NCBI GenBank assembly: GCA_902651635.1
Contig: CACRSC010000075.1
Span: 294,816-358,815, forward strand
From: Mastigamoeba balamuthi
Taxonomy: Eukaryota; Evosea; Mastigamoebida; Mastigamoebidae
DNA: 64,000 nucleotides
Reading direction: 5' to 3'
The translations under genes and the position numbers were made by a program. Within the stretch, counting starts at the first letter, position 1; each line of letters starts with the position of its first letter. Positions 9,501 through 20,861 of the stretch are shown here, one piece after another. Under the pieces are notes generated by a model. It was not told where the DNA came from, made no database searches, and was given only the letters and a program-made list of their open reading frames with translations.

Positions 9501-11094
9501 CAAGGAGTTCGCTCTGGCAGACACGAGCGCTTCAGACAATAATGGCGTGCGGCTGGGCGTGGGGCTCGGAGTCGGCCTCGGAGGAGCGCTGATAATCTGC
9601 ACTGCCTTCCTCTCCGCTGTCATCTGGAGATCCGTGCGACACTCTCCCAGGGCTGCTGTGCTCCTCCGGGCCCAATTTTGACCCGCAGACCAGAAAAGCA
9701 CAGTGGAGTTCCTCAACATACGCAGGGGTGAGCTCGAGCTGGGGCAGTGCATGGGGCAGGGCAGGTTCGGGTCGATGTACATGGCCGACTGGCACGGGAC
9801 GACAGTGGCGGTCAGGATGATCGACAAGAAGGCGACGCCCAAGGAGGACCAGCGGCTGATCAAGGAGGAGGTGCTGCTGCTGCACAAGCACCACCACCCC
9901 AACCTCCTCATGCTCATGGGCTACTGCGAGACCCGCAACGAGATCTTCGTCGTCACCGAGTTCATGGAGGGCGGCACCCTCGCCGACTACCTCAGGAAGG
10001 AGAAGCAATTCACTGACACGCGCACTCTGATCTCCATGGCCTTCGTGCGCTCGCTCTCGCTCTACTGCGCTAACACTGCCATGCATGCCACCCAGGATGT
10101 GCTCAAGGGGATTGCTTACCTGCACTCGTGCAAGCCGCCCATCGTCCACGGCAGCATCTGCACCAGAAACCTCCTGGTTTTGTTGCTTCTCCTTGCAGTC
10201 CGGGTCCGAGCGGAGTTGCTGACCCCTCGCCCAACAGATGGACGGCAAGGGGACAGTGAAGGTGTCGGACCTCTGGTACAGCAGCAAGAAGGGGGCGCTC
10301 TCGTCGTCGGGAAGCAGCAAGACGCTCAAGAGGGCAGCGTGGCAGCCGCCAGAGGTCATAGCCGGGACGATACTGACGCCGGCGACAGACGTCTACGCGT
10401 TCGGCATTGTCCTCTGGGAGCTCATCGCCCCTGCTGAGATGACCATGTCCTCGTCCGCCTCGGGCACTGTCTCGGAGAGCCTCTCGGCGCAGTCGTGCTC
10501 CACCGCCGGGGCCGGCGCGGTGCCCCTGAGGCTGACCGTCGACGGCGTCGTGGAGCTGCGGACGCCCATGGGGCCCCCGGAGCTGCCGCCCAACGCCACC
10601 CCCGAGCTCGCCGACCTCCTGACGCGCTGCTGGCACACGCAGCCCGAGAGGCGCCCCTCGGTCTTCCAGATCCTCCGCAACTGGCCTGCGACGTTCGCGG
10701 TGCGCCTCAGCCCCTCTGAGGCTTACAGCCCCCCTGTGCTCACGGAGCCCCCAACCCGCAGACACTGGGCCACTTCGAGATCCCCAAGGACCTGGACATC
10801 GACGTGGACCCGCCGTCGTGCGCGGGAGCGCCGCCCGTGTACTCGCAGCGGTCGAGCGTCGACCTCAACAGCAACGACAACAAGCGGGAGGCGCGCGACG
10901 ACCTGAGCGACGACATGGCGGCCTCGATGGTCTCGTTCATGCCCGTCAGGCTCGACTCGGACGCTCTCCAGACGCCCTGCGAGCCCGAGCTGCGCCTCAG
11001 CGTCGCCGGCCCCGAGGAGGTCCCGGCCCAGCGCCCGCGACTCTGCCCGGCCTCCCCGGAGGGCCGCAGAGACGCCCCGAGGGCACAGACTTAG
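6559..11094 (+). CDS. Receptor pseudokinase A (two flytrap domains, TM, pseudokinase)
   Basis: Exons 6559-6792, 6966-7170, 7309-7573, 7630-8601, 8664-8832, 8917-9633, 9694-10044, 10096-10176, 10238-10699, 10762-11094 join in phase to about 1,262 residues. A signal peptide covers residues 1-22 (ALAVACAASASG). The first flytrap spans about 30-450 and ends with GPYGDGGRSGG and CNQGVRQVY. The second spans about 455-810 and ends with IGPF ... DCCNQGLNTVYVL. The TM helix (about 823-848) follows a Gly-rich GVGLGVGLGGA run. The kinase-like domain starts at about 860: GQGRFGSMY, VAVRMIDKK (Arg for Lys), VHGSICTRN (no catalytic Asp), VSDLWY (no DFG Gly). The tail has LGHFEIPKDL and SFMPVRLDSDALQTP. The 84-nt fifth intron has an atypical GTTCAG donor and is open in frame, so it may be retained. 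Tail-to-tail with B, 67 bp apart. Confidence 0.87.
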
Positions 11095-11161
11095 GAACTA
11101 CAGTGTTACAGCAGAACACAACAGAACCTCTTCTTCCCAGCGCACAACACGAGGGGAGGGT

Positions 11162-14100
11162 TTACTCGTTATTCAATACGGACTCCGCGCAGAGGCCAGG
11201 GATGCTACACTCAGCAGGGTCCTGGGGCCTGCGGGCGGCCTCCGCGTCCACGCTCGCGGGCAGGACAGAGGAGACCGAGGCGGCCATGTCGTCGGCCAGG
11301 TACTCCCCCATGGCCGCCGCGCTGTTGTCGACGGAGCAGTTGCTCGCGTACCTCGTGCGCACCCTGCGCGAGCTCAGGTCCACCTCCTTGGGCATCTCGA
11401 AGGCCCCGTGCTCCTGCGGGGGGCGCGTGAGCTGGACGGCCAGGCCAGCGAGGGAGGGGAACGCACGGAGAACGTGGCCTGCCAGTGGCGCAGGATGTGG
11501 AAGACAGAGGGCCGTCGCTCGGGCTGCGTCTGCCAGCAGCGATCGAGGAGGTCCGCGACGCCGCGGGGCACGACAGCGGGGATCTCCGGGGGCCCGACCT
11601 GCGCCTCGAGCATCTCGACCTCGCCGAAGCCGCTGGCGGTCATCCGCATCACAAAGTTGGACGTGCTGGCGACCGAGTCGGACGAGATGCTGTCGAACAC
11701 GGTCCCCGTGGCCGAAGAGGTCCGCGCGAGCTCGGGCGGCGCGATGAGATGCCAGAGAACGATGCCGAACGAGTAGACGTCGGTGGCCTGCGTGAGAAAC
11801 GTCCCCGCGACCATCTCGGGCGGCTGCCACGACATGCGCCGCTGCGACCACCGCTGCCCCGCCGACGGGCCGCCCTTCTTGATGCGGAACCAGAGGTCCG
11901 AGATCTTCACGGTCCCCCTGCCGTCCAGCTGGGTGGCCGCAGCAGAGGGGTCAGAGGGGCGCCGCTGCTGTGAGAAGACTCGCGTACGAGGAGGTTGCGC
12001 GAGCAGATGCTGCCGTGGACGATGGGCGGCTTGCACGAGTGCAGGTACGCAATGCCCTTGAGCACATCCTGCACGCCACCGCAGTGGTCAGGCGTCTGCC
12101 CCCAGCCCCCCACGAAAGCGTCCGTACAAAGGCCATGGAGATGAGAGTCCGGGCGGGGGCGTAGCGCTTGCCGCGGGTGAGGTAGTCGGCGAGGGTGCCG
12201 CCCTCCATGAACTCGGTGACGATGAGGATGCCGTAGCGGGTCTCGCAGAAGCCCATGAGCATGAGGAGGTTGGGGTGGTGGTGCTTGTGCAGCAGAAGCA
12301 CCTCATCCTTGATCAGCCGCTGGTCCTCCCTGGGCGTCGACTTCTTGTCGATCACCCGCACCGCCACTGTCGTCCCGTGCCAGTCGGCCACGTACATCGG
12401 CCCGAACCTGCCCTGCCCCATGCACTGCCCCAGGTCGATCTCTCCCCTGCGGATGTTGAGGTACTCGACGGTCCTCTTCTGCAGAGGCCTCTGTGCTCAG
12501 ACGGCTGCTCGAAACCGACAGGGGGGAGCGCACCGATCGCAGGAGAACGTAGGCCAGCACGAGCGAGCACAGGACAACGGCCCCGCCGAGCCCCACACCA
12601 AGGCCGACGCCCAGCTTCCAGCCCTCTTCATCGCCGGCGACGGACGGGACGACGTAGGTTCTGCCGCAGTCGCCGGCGCTGTAGTTGAAGACGATGCGCT
12701 GCGTGGCGATGCCATGCAGTACGTAGACGGTGTTGAGGCCCTGGTTGCAGCAGTCAAGCGAGCTGCTGCACCTGCCCTTGAAGGGCCCGATCTGCACGCC
12801 CTCGATGGTGAAGACGCCCTGCTCGTAGACGGCCTCGACGAGGTCGTCGGCCGTCAGCGTCGTGTTGGGGTGCCTGCTCTTGGCCTTGTCGATGACCTGC
12901 GTCAGGAACTGCCCCACGATGAAGCTCCGGAACGAGACCTCGTCGGCGTCCTCGGACGACACCCACGTGTCGTACGCTGTGCGCATCGGCGACGTCGACG
13001 CGAAGAGCGACGGCGGCGGCGACACGCTGATGCGATACGTGTAGTTCCACGCCGTCGACTGCGAGGAGCGGCTGGACGACGACAGGGACGAGGCCACCTG
13101 CGAGTTGAACAGCCGCAGCGCCGCGACGCCCTCGACCTTGGCCGAGTCGAACGCGCCCCCGAGGACGAGGAACCCGTCGAAGGTCGCCGAGTTGTTCCTC
13201 ACATAGTCCGTCGCGTTGACAACACGGTCAATCTTCTGGTACACGTCCACCCGCTGCAGCAGGCAGAGGCGAGTCAGCGCGGGGCCCACCGAGGGCGAGT
13301 GTGGTGGGAGGAGCAGCTGATCACCTTATTCGTGGCGGCGATGTGGTGGAAGATGCTCGCGCACTCGGCAGTGTACTCGTCGGCGCTGTTGCTGAGCACC
13401 GCGACTCTCCTCAGGGCCCTCGACTCCAGGAACTCGAAGGCGGCGTGCATCTCGTCCTGACTCGAGGGGAACATGTTGATGATGCCCCTGGGGAGCGCGT
13501 CAGATGCCGGAGTGCTCGTGGGAGTGCGCACTGGCGGAAGGGGCGGTAGAGGCCCCAGAACCCCGGCACCGGCGCGATCACGGCGAAGCTGTCGAGCAGC
13601 CCCGCGGAGCTGTTGGTGGGCAGGCGCGGGCTGACGACGGCGACGACGTCGCTCTGCCGCAGGTCGTTTACGGCGTCTGCGAGGCTGCCGGTGACCGAGT
13701 GCACCAGCACGTTGTTGTCGCTGCTCGGCGTGGCGCTGCGGTAGTCGCGGAGGGCCGCCGTGAGCCCCGTGTGGGCGACCGTGTCGGCGTCGCAGTCGGC
13801 GGCCAGCACCGAGCCGATGACCGTCAGGGCGCTGCGCTGCGAGAGCATGGGTCCGCTGCACCACGTGAACTTCATCGAGGCCCCGGGCACGGGCAGCTGC
13901 GTGGCGTTGACGAGCTCGAGGCGCGTCAGGAAGATCTCGTGGAAGCCCTGGTTGCACGCGTCGTCTGCGTTCTGCGGCGTCGGGCCCCCGCTGGCCCCGC
14001 CGTCGCCGTAGGGCCCCAGCGAGAGGCCCAGCACGTTGAACGTCCGCACGTCGACGAACAGCGTGTACAGAAAGTCCCCGCGCGTCACCACCGGCCCGCC

Positions 14101-15901
14101 GTCCGCAGGAGCCCTGCCGTACCGCGCGACGGCCTGCTGCGTGACCTCGTAGACGAACCAGCCCGCCAGGTAGCCCTCGAGCGCCGCGTGCGACTTGAGG
14201 CTCAGCCCCGTCTCGCCGAACTTGCGCAGCAGCGAGGGCCCCCGCGCGAGCCTGTCGCTCCCGGGCGTCGGGTAGGGCACCGCCTGCGTGAAGAAGAACC
14301 GGATGTTCCTCCTCGCGAGATCTGCGCGGGCCTCGCGGCTGCCGCTGGCGTGGATGAGGTCCTCGGCGGACGACCACGAGAGCAGGTAGACCGTCAGGTC
14401 CCTGTGCTCGCTGCGCGCCAGCCGCTTGATGAAGGGCACGGTCGTGTTGGGCACAGTGCTCACGATGAGCACCTCGGGCGTGCCGTTGCCGAACAGCTCT
14501 GCGTCGGCCTCCTCGAGCTCATCGTCGTCGGGAACACTGCGAGGGCGAGCGAACGACAGCAGAGCAGCAGAGCAGCTCAGCCACGGGGCCACTGAGGTGG
14601 GGGGAGCGCACTTGGAGCGGAAGACGTGGTGCGAGAGGAGGCCGCTCTTGTTGGCGAGGATCGAGAGGGTGCCGTTGAGGTAGGCGAAGGTCCAGCGGCA
14701 GAGGGGCGTGTCCTGGCCGACCAGGGCGACGCGGGAGAGCGACTCCCAGTCGCGGCTCAGCATCATCAGCACCACCCGCAGCTCGTCGCCCGCGCTCGCC
14801 CGCACGTTGGCCACCGTCGGCAGCGTCACCTTGCGCCCTGCGATCACCGCCGCCGCGCACGCACGCGAGCGCCCCCACAGCTGAGCATAACAGCTCGCAG
14901 GGCCAACTGGCCACCAAACAACGCAACACACAACACAACAACACAACAACACACAACACACAACACATAACGCACACCCACCCCCAACCCACCACTCTAT
15001 CGAGTGCGGGAGCCCTGCTGCCTAGACCTCCGCTCCCGCGTGCCCGTGGACCACCGCAGGCGGGTGCCCACAAAAGGCCATGCAACCACACGCAGTGAAA
15101 CGGGCAGACTGGCCCTCCGTGGCGCACCGAGCGCTGACACGCCCCCGACAGCGCCCCGCGGTGGCCCCCCGAGGAGCCAGCGAGCGCCAGGCGCAGCAGC
15201 CGTGGGGCGGGGGATGGGGATGTCCCAGAGGCCCAGGACAGAACAGGCAACAATTCCCAGGGGAAAAGCAGCCCAGCGCAGACGAGGCGGTGGCGAGGGG
15301 GCCGTGGGGGCCGTGGAGGGCTGGGCGCTGGGGCGGGAGAGCGCACGGTCGCCGGCCAGGCCGAAGACGGCCGTGCGGGACATGTTGCGGAGCTGCTCGC
15401 TGCCCGAGAGCATGCTGACGAGCGGCACGCGGTGCTGGCGGAGCAGCTCGAGCACAGGGCCCTCTGTCAGCGACGTCCCCGGCCGCCCCACGACCACGTA
15501 CGCGCACTCCTCCTCCACCAGCCGCTCCACGTTCGCCCCCAGCTCCCCCTGCGCACGCACGGGCACGTCAGGCCCACGGCAGAGCGGGGGAGAGGGGCCC
15601 TGGGGACCTCGTCCGTGTGGTTGAGCTGCACGAGCTGCAGGGGCAGACGCGTCAGGCGCCGGAAGTCCTCGTACGCTGCCCGCAGGCCTGCAGCTGCGCT
15701 CTGCTCCATCAGCGTGGGCCCCGCCGTGCTCCCGATGACGATGTCGCGCACGGACGTGCAGTCGCGCTGGCGTGGGGCCCGCGGGGGACCGGGCGGCTGC
15801 GGCTGTGCTGGCGGAGAGGCGGCTGGCGGGAGACCCGCGGACGCAGCGCAGGCAGCGACGCCCAGCAGCGCCGCTGCGCACGCGATAAACGTCGACCGCA
15901 T
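11162..15901 (-). CDS. Receptor pseudokinase B
   Basis: Exons 15901-15608, 15548-15347, 14837-14612, 14536-13532, 13487-13325, 13253-12534, 12478-12128, 12068-11988, 11928-11467, 11413-11162 give about 1,251 residues. It has the family plan, with a Pro-rich linker after the signal peptide. Flytrap 1 ends with GPYGDGGASGG; flytrap 2 has FDGFLVLGGAFD and DCCNQGLNTVYVL. The pseudokinase carries GQGRFGPMY, VAVRVIDKKSTPRE, VHGSICSRN and ISDLWF. This is the most divergent tail: FEMPKEVDL is recognisable, but the SFMPV motif has decayed to VSSVLPASVDAEAARRP. Intron 2 is unusually long (about 510 bp) and holds a CAACA microsatellite. Divergent from C with a 504-bp shared upstream region. Confidence 0.86.
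14917..14978. repeat. CAACA/CA-rich simple repeat in intron 2 of gene B
   Basis: About 60 bp made almost only of A and C on the plus strand, in CAACA and ACACAAC units, inside the longest intron of gene B. Similar shorter A/C tracts lie in intron 1 of C (about 16679-16732) and intron 2 of H (about 41958-41985). No function is visible. Confidence 0.7.
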
Positions 15902-16405
15902 GGCCCCGCGACGCTGTGGTGGCGCTCGGCTCGGGGGGTGCGCGCGTTGGCCCGCTGGGCTGCCGGTAAGGGCGGCTGGTCTCCAGCGGTCAGTCAGGAG
16001 AAGATTTCAGATATTCCAGGAAAATCTGGGGAAAGGAACTCCCGTCCCCAACCGACACGTGACGTCCGCACCCCGGCGACGACCCCCGCGGCCCCGGCCG
16101 ATCGGCGGCGCGCGCTCGTGGCCCGCGTTTTTCGAACCGCGATATCTTCCCGCCAACGGCCCCCAGTTTTTTTCTGGCAGGAGCGTTTCTGTGTCGCTTT
16201 CGGAGGCGAAGCGGTAAAACGGAGCTTTTCAAGCGCTCGTCCAGGCTGGAAAAACCAAGAAAGCCGAAAGGGACGGCCTCGGACGCCACGGGGCGTGACG
16301 CATTTCGTCGCCCGCACCGCCCCGGTGGCTTGCGATTCTTCGGTTCTTCCCCAGTGCACTTCTCGCCCCACTTGTCTCCGTTTGTTCTCTGTGTGCACAG
16401 CCACC
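15902..16405. other. Bidirectional upstream region of receptors B and C
   Basis: The B and C start codons are 504 bp apart and face away from each other. The C side carries the shared upstream motif at 16301-16327; no matching copy was seen on the B side. Pyrimidine-rich stretches and ATATTCC or GATATCTT-like AT-richer patches occur, but no TATA box is clear. Confidence 0.5.
16301..16327 (+). promoter_or_regulatory. Shared upstream motif, copy before gene C
   Basis: CATTTCGTCGCCCGCACCGC followed by CCCGGTG, ending 78 bp before the ATG of C. It matches copies before D, F, G and I. Its recurrence before paralogues whose neighbouring DNA has diverged suggests a core promoter or transcription-factor site. 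Confidence 0.5.
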
Positions 16406-19400
16406 ATGCAGCCCACCGCCCTCGCTGCCCCCCTGCTGCTGCTGCTGCTGCTCCTCTGCACCGCCTCTGCTGCCACTGCCACTGCCAGCGACGAGCTGTG
16501 CGGCAACGGGACGGCGGAGGTGGTCGTGGGGCTCAGCGTGGGGCCCTCGCTGATGGAGCGCAGCGCAGCCGACGGCTTCCGCGAGGCCCTCGCCGAGGCC
16601 GCGGCCATCACCAAGGTGCCCCTGAGGCTCGTCGAGCTCAACCACTCGGACGAGGTCCGCCCGCCCCCGCTGCACCGTCACAACAAAACAACAAACAGCA
16701 ACACACAAAAAACCCCTCAACACAACAAACTTTCCGACTTGGTTTTTTTCACTGCTTCTCTGCTTCCTCCGCACCGGCGGCGGCACCGACGCTGACGCAA
16801 GGCTCTCGGGACCCCCGCTGCGCCGCAGAAGGGGCTGCGGGACAACGTGGAGCTGCTGGTGGGCGGGTACTGCGCGTTCCTCGTCGTGGGCCGGCCGGGC
16901 GACTCGGCCACCGAGCCCGCGGTCCTGCGGTACCTCCGGCAGCACCGCGTGCCCCTCGTCGGCTTCCTCTCGGGCAGCGAGGCCCTCCGAGACGTCGCGG
17001 GCAGCACCGCCATGTTCCGGCGGGGCGGTACGCGTCCAGCGAGTCAGTTTTTCAATTTTCAACAGCGACCCGGAGCGAAACTCAGACCCGGCAACTGAAC
17101 GGGCAAAACCGACCAAGCAAAACCACGATAAAAACGAACTCAAACCCGGTGCGCGCGGAAAAAGAGGAGGACGTGAGGCTGCCGCTGGTGGTCAACGTGC
17201 GCGGGACGGTGGGCGACGAGGTCAACGACATCCTGTCGATGCTCAGCCGCGACTGGTCGCTCTTCACGCGAGTCGCGATGGTCGCCGACGACACGCCGCT
17301 GGGCCGCCGCGCCCTCGAGTACACACACAAGGCCCTGGCCATCTTCAACGGCCTGGGGCTCCTCTCCCGCTGCCTCCTGGGCCGCAAGTGCGCCTCGCGT
17401 CCGGCCATTTTTGTTCGCTGAGCTCCTTCTGTTGTCTCTGTTCTGTGTCTGTGTCGTTGTTGTCCCGGTGTTATGGGTCTGCGCGTGCGTTCCTGCGCAC
17501 AGCGTGACGAGCGCGGACCTGGCAGAGGCGGAGAGGGTCGTGTTCAAATCCGAGAAGGGGAAGCCGGCGGCGGTGATCGTGTGCACGTCTCCCGGCACGA
17601 CGGTCGAGTACGTCCGGTGGCTGGCGCAGAGCGGGCACGCGGGCGTCACGCTCTACCTGCTCTCGCTGTCGTCGGCCCTGGACCTCGGCAGAGCCCTCGC
17701 CGGCGACGCGGAGACGCGGGAGCTGCTAGTCGCCAAGCGCATCTCGCTGCTCTTCACGCAGACGATGCCCTTCCCCACGCCAGCGAGGGCCGACCTGGCC
17801 CGCTCCACTTCGCTCCTCAAGCGCTTCAACAAGCTGCGGCTGCCGTACAAGTCGCACTCGGCGCTCGAGGGCTACCTGACGGGCTGGTTCATCTACGAGG
17901 TCGCCCAGAAGGCCGCGGCCAAGAACGGGCTGCCCCTGACGCGCGCAGACTTCCTGGCCACCGTCTTCATCGACACGCGCGAGTTCAGCGTGCAGGGCGT
18001 GACGCTAGGGCCCTACGGCGACGGCGGCATCAGCGGGGCCCTCGCAGATACGCAGAGCGCGGGGGACGCGTGCAACCAGGGCGTCCACGAGGTCTTCATG
18101 GCGCGGCTGGACCCCGCGACGGCAACAGAGCAGCCCGTGCCCGGCGGCTCGCTGCGGTTCGGGTGGTGCATGACGCCCCGGTGGTACAAGAGGGCCGCCG
18201 TCACGGTCGTCGGCGCCATAGAGGACCCGCGGAGCGCAGGCGACATGGTGGCCCACACGGGGCTGCTGGCGGCCGTGCAGAGCTACGGGTCGCAGAACAA
18301 CGGCACCGTGCTGGTGCGCTCCGTCGCCGCTGGCAGCTTCGAGAGCGCTGTCCAGGAGCTGAACGAGAGCAAGACCGTCGTCCTCGTCAGCCCCAGGCTC
18401 GCGCGGCTCGCGGACGCCGAGCAGCTGTCGCGGCTCGTGGTGGTGTCGCCCACGCCGGGGTTCTGGGGCCTCCGCGGCTTAAAGTGCGCACCCGCTTGGG
18501 GGACTTCGCGCGCATTCGCGCGACTCAAAGGCGCTGCACAGGAACGTGGTCAGCCTCTTCCCGTCGTCGTTCGACGAGGTGCAGGCCGCCATCGAGTTCT
18601 TCGCCCTCCAGAAGAAAACGAGCTTCGCCGTTCTGCGCAACGACGCCAGCAGCTACACTGACGAGTGCGCCCTCCGGTTCGCCCACCAGCGAGAAGAGTC
18701 GGTAAGCTTGCCGTCTTGGTGGTGTGCCACAGGCGCATCTCTCACTTCCGGGGGCGGATGCTCGCAGGGCTATGGCTTCACGGTGGTGGAGGGCCTCGTG
18801 GACGCGCACAGCTACGTCCGCCAGCACGGGCGTGACTTCGACGGCTTCGTTATTCTCGGGGGGCAGTTCGACACGAGCCGCGTCGAGGGCGTGCCAGCAA
18901 TGCGGCTGCTTGGCTCGCAGGTGGTCGTTGTGCACAACCAGACGGGGCTGCAGTCAGAGACCTGGGGCAGCACGTTCCGGCTCAGTGTGACTCCCCCCTC
19001 GTCGCTCTTCGCCTCGACGTCGCCTCTGCGCACCGACTACGCCAAGTGGGTATCGCTGCAGGACACGAGCGAGGCCTCGTTCACGAGCTTCTTCGTGGGC
19101 AAGTTCCTGACACAGGTCATCGACAAGGCCAGGCGCACGCACACCGACAAGGCCCTGGAGCCCGCGGACATCGTCGAGGCCGTCTACGAGCACAGCGTGT
19201 TCTTCATCGAGGACATCAGGATCGGGCCCTTCAAGAACATGAGCACCGCGAGCAGTGCGCGCGAGTGCTGCAACCAGGGCCTCAACGCCGTCTACGTGCT
19301 GCGGGGGCCCAGCGGCAACAGCGTCGAGTGGACCTACGACATGGGCAACTGCGGCAAGCGCTACATCCCCCTGCAGATCTTCAACGCCACAGGGCACAGA

Positions 19401-20861
19401 GGCAGAAAGCCGGCACTGGGTATCGGGCTGAGCGTCGGACTGGGAGGGGCCTTCGTGATCTGCGCTGTCATCGCGTCTGTGGCTGTCTGGAGATCCGTAT
19501 GCTCGACAGACATGAGCACAGCACTCTTGTCTGACAGCCCGGCAGACCAGAATCCAGTTCTTCAACATCCGCAGAGGAGAGCTCGAACTCGGCAGCTGCA
19601 TGGGGCAGGGCAGGTTCGGGTCGATGTACATGGCCGACTGGCACGGCACGGCGGTGGCGGTGCGGGTGATCGACAAGAAGGCGACGCCCAAGGAGGACCA
19701 GCGGCTGATCAAGGAGGAGGTGCTGCTGCTGCACAAGCACCACCACCCCAACCTCCTCATGCTCATGGGCTACTGCGAGACCCGCAACGAGATCTTCGTC
19801 GTCACCGAGTTCATGGAGGGCGGCACCCTCTCCGACTACCTGGCAAGAGGAAAGCCGTTCGTTCAGACGTACTCTCTCATCTCCATGGCTTTTGTACGCA
19901 GATCGCACGGCCTTCATCCTTGCAAGAGATTCGCTCCTTATCTCTCTTCAGGATGTGCTAAAGGGGATTGCTTACCTGCACTCGTGCAAGCCGCCCATCG
20001 TCCACGGCAGCATATGCACCCACAACCTCTTGGTGAGTTTGCTTATGCCCCAATATTGTTAACTGAGTCATCCCGCAGATCGATGGCCAGGGGACTGTGA
20101 AGGTGTCGGACCTCTGGTACGGCAACAAGAGGGGCGTTCTCTCATCGTCGGGGAGCAGCAGCAAGGCGCTCAGCAGGGCCGCGTGGCAGCCCCCTGAGGT
20201 GATCGCAGGGACGACGCTGACGCCAGCGACCGACGTGTACGCGTTCGGCATTGTCCTCTGGGAGCTCATCGCGCCCCCGGACATGACCATGTCCTCTGCC
20301 TCGGCGACCTCGGGAACGCCCTCAGCGGCGAACTCGAGCAGCACGGCCGCACCAGCGCCGGCATCCGCAGCAGCAACGCCAGGGATGGCGAGCATCACCG
20401 TTGCCGGAGTGGCGGAGATGTCGCAGTCACAGATCAGGCAGACGCCCGAGATACCCCCCAATGTGCCCTCGGAGGTGGCGGACCTGCTGGAGCGGTGCTG
20501 GTACACGCAGCCCGAGCGGCGCCCCTCTGTGTTCCAGATCCTGCGCAACTGGCCCACCACATTCGCCTCGCTGGGCAAGTTCGAGGTGCCCCAGGACCTG
20601 GACCCTCCCTCGCTGGTGAGCGCCGAGCTGCCGGCGCAGCCCTCGCGGCAGCAGGGCCTGTGCGCGTTCATCGAGGAGAGCAGGAACGACAACGCGCGGG
20701 ACCTCAACGACGAGATGGTGGTATCCATGGCCTCGTTCATGCCCGTCAACGCCGACTCGGACGCGCTTCAGATGCCCCAGCCCGCCGAGGCTGGCCTCCT
20801 CGCCTTGCCTGGGCAGAGGGGCACGGGCGGCCCAGACGCCTACGCGAGCATCAGCACATGA
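16406..20861 (+). CDS. Receptor pseudokinase C
   Basis: Nine exons: 16406-16654, 16829-17027, 17165-17387, 17503-18483, 18542-18701, 18768-19496, 19546-19893, 19952-20032, 20079-20861; about 1,250 residues. The signal peptide is a Leu8 run. Flytrap 1 carries HSALEGYLTGWFIYEVAQKA and GPYGDGGISG; flytrap 2 has SFTSFFVGKFLTQVID and ECCNQGLNAVYVL. The pseudokinase has GQGRFGSMY, VAVRVIDKK, VHGSICTHN and VSDLWYGNKRG, with a Ser/Ala/Thr-rich insert of about 55 residues after WELIAPPDM. The intron that separates kinase and tail in most copies is absent (TTFASLGKFEVPQDL is continuous); only D shares this. The acceptor of exon 3 (GGAAAAAG) is weak. The tail motif is SFMPVNADSDALQMP. Confidence 0.87.
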
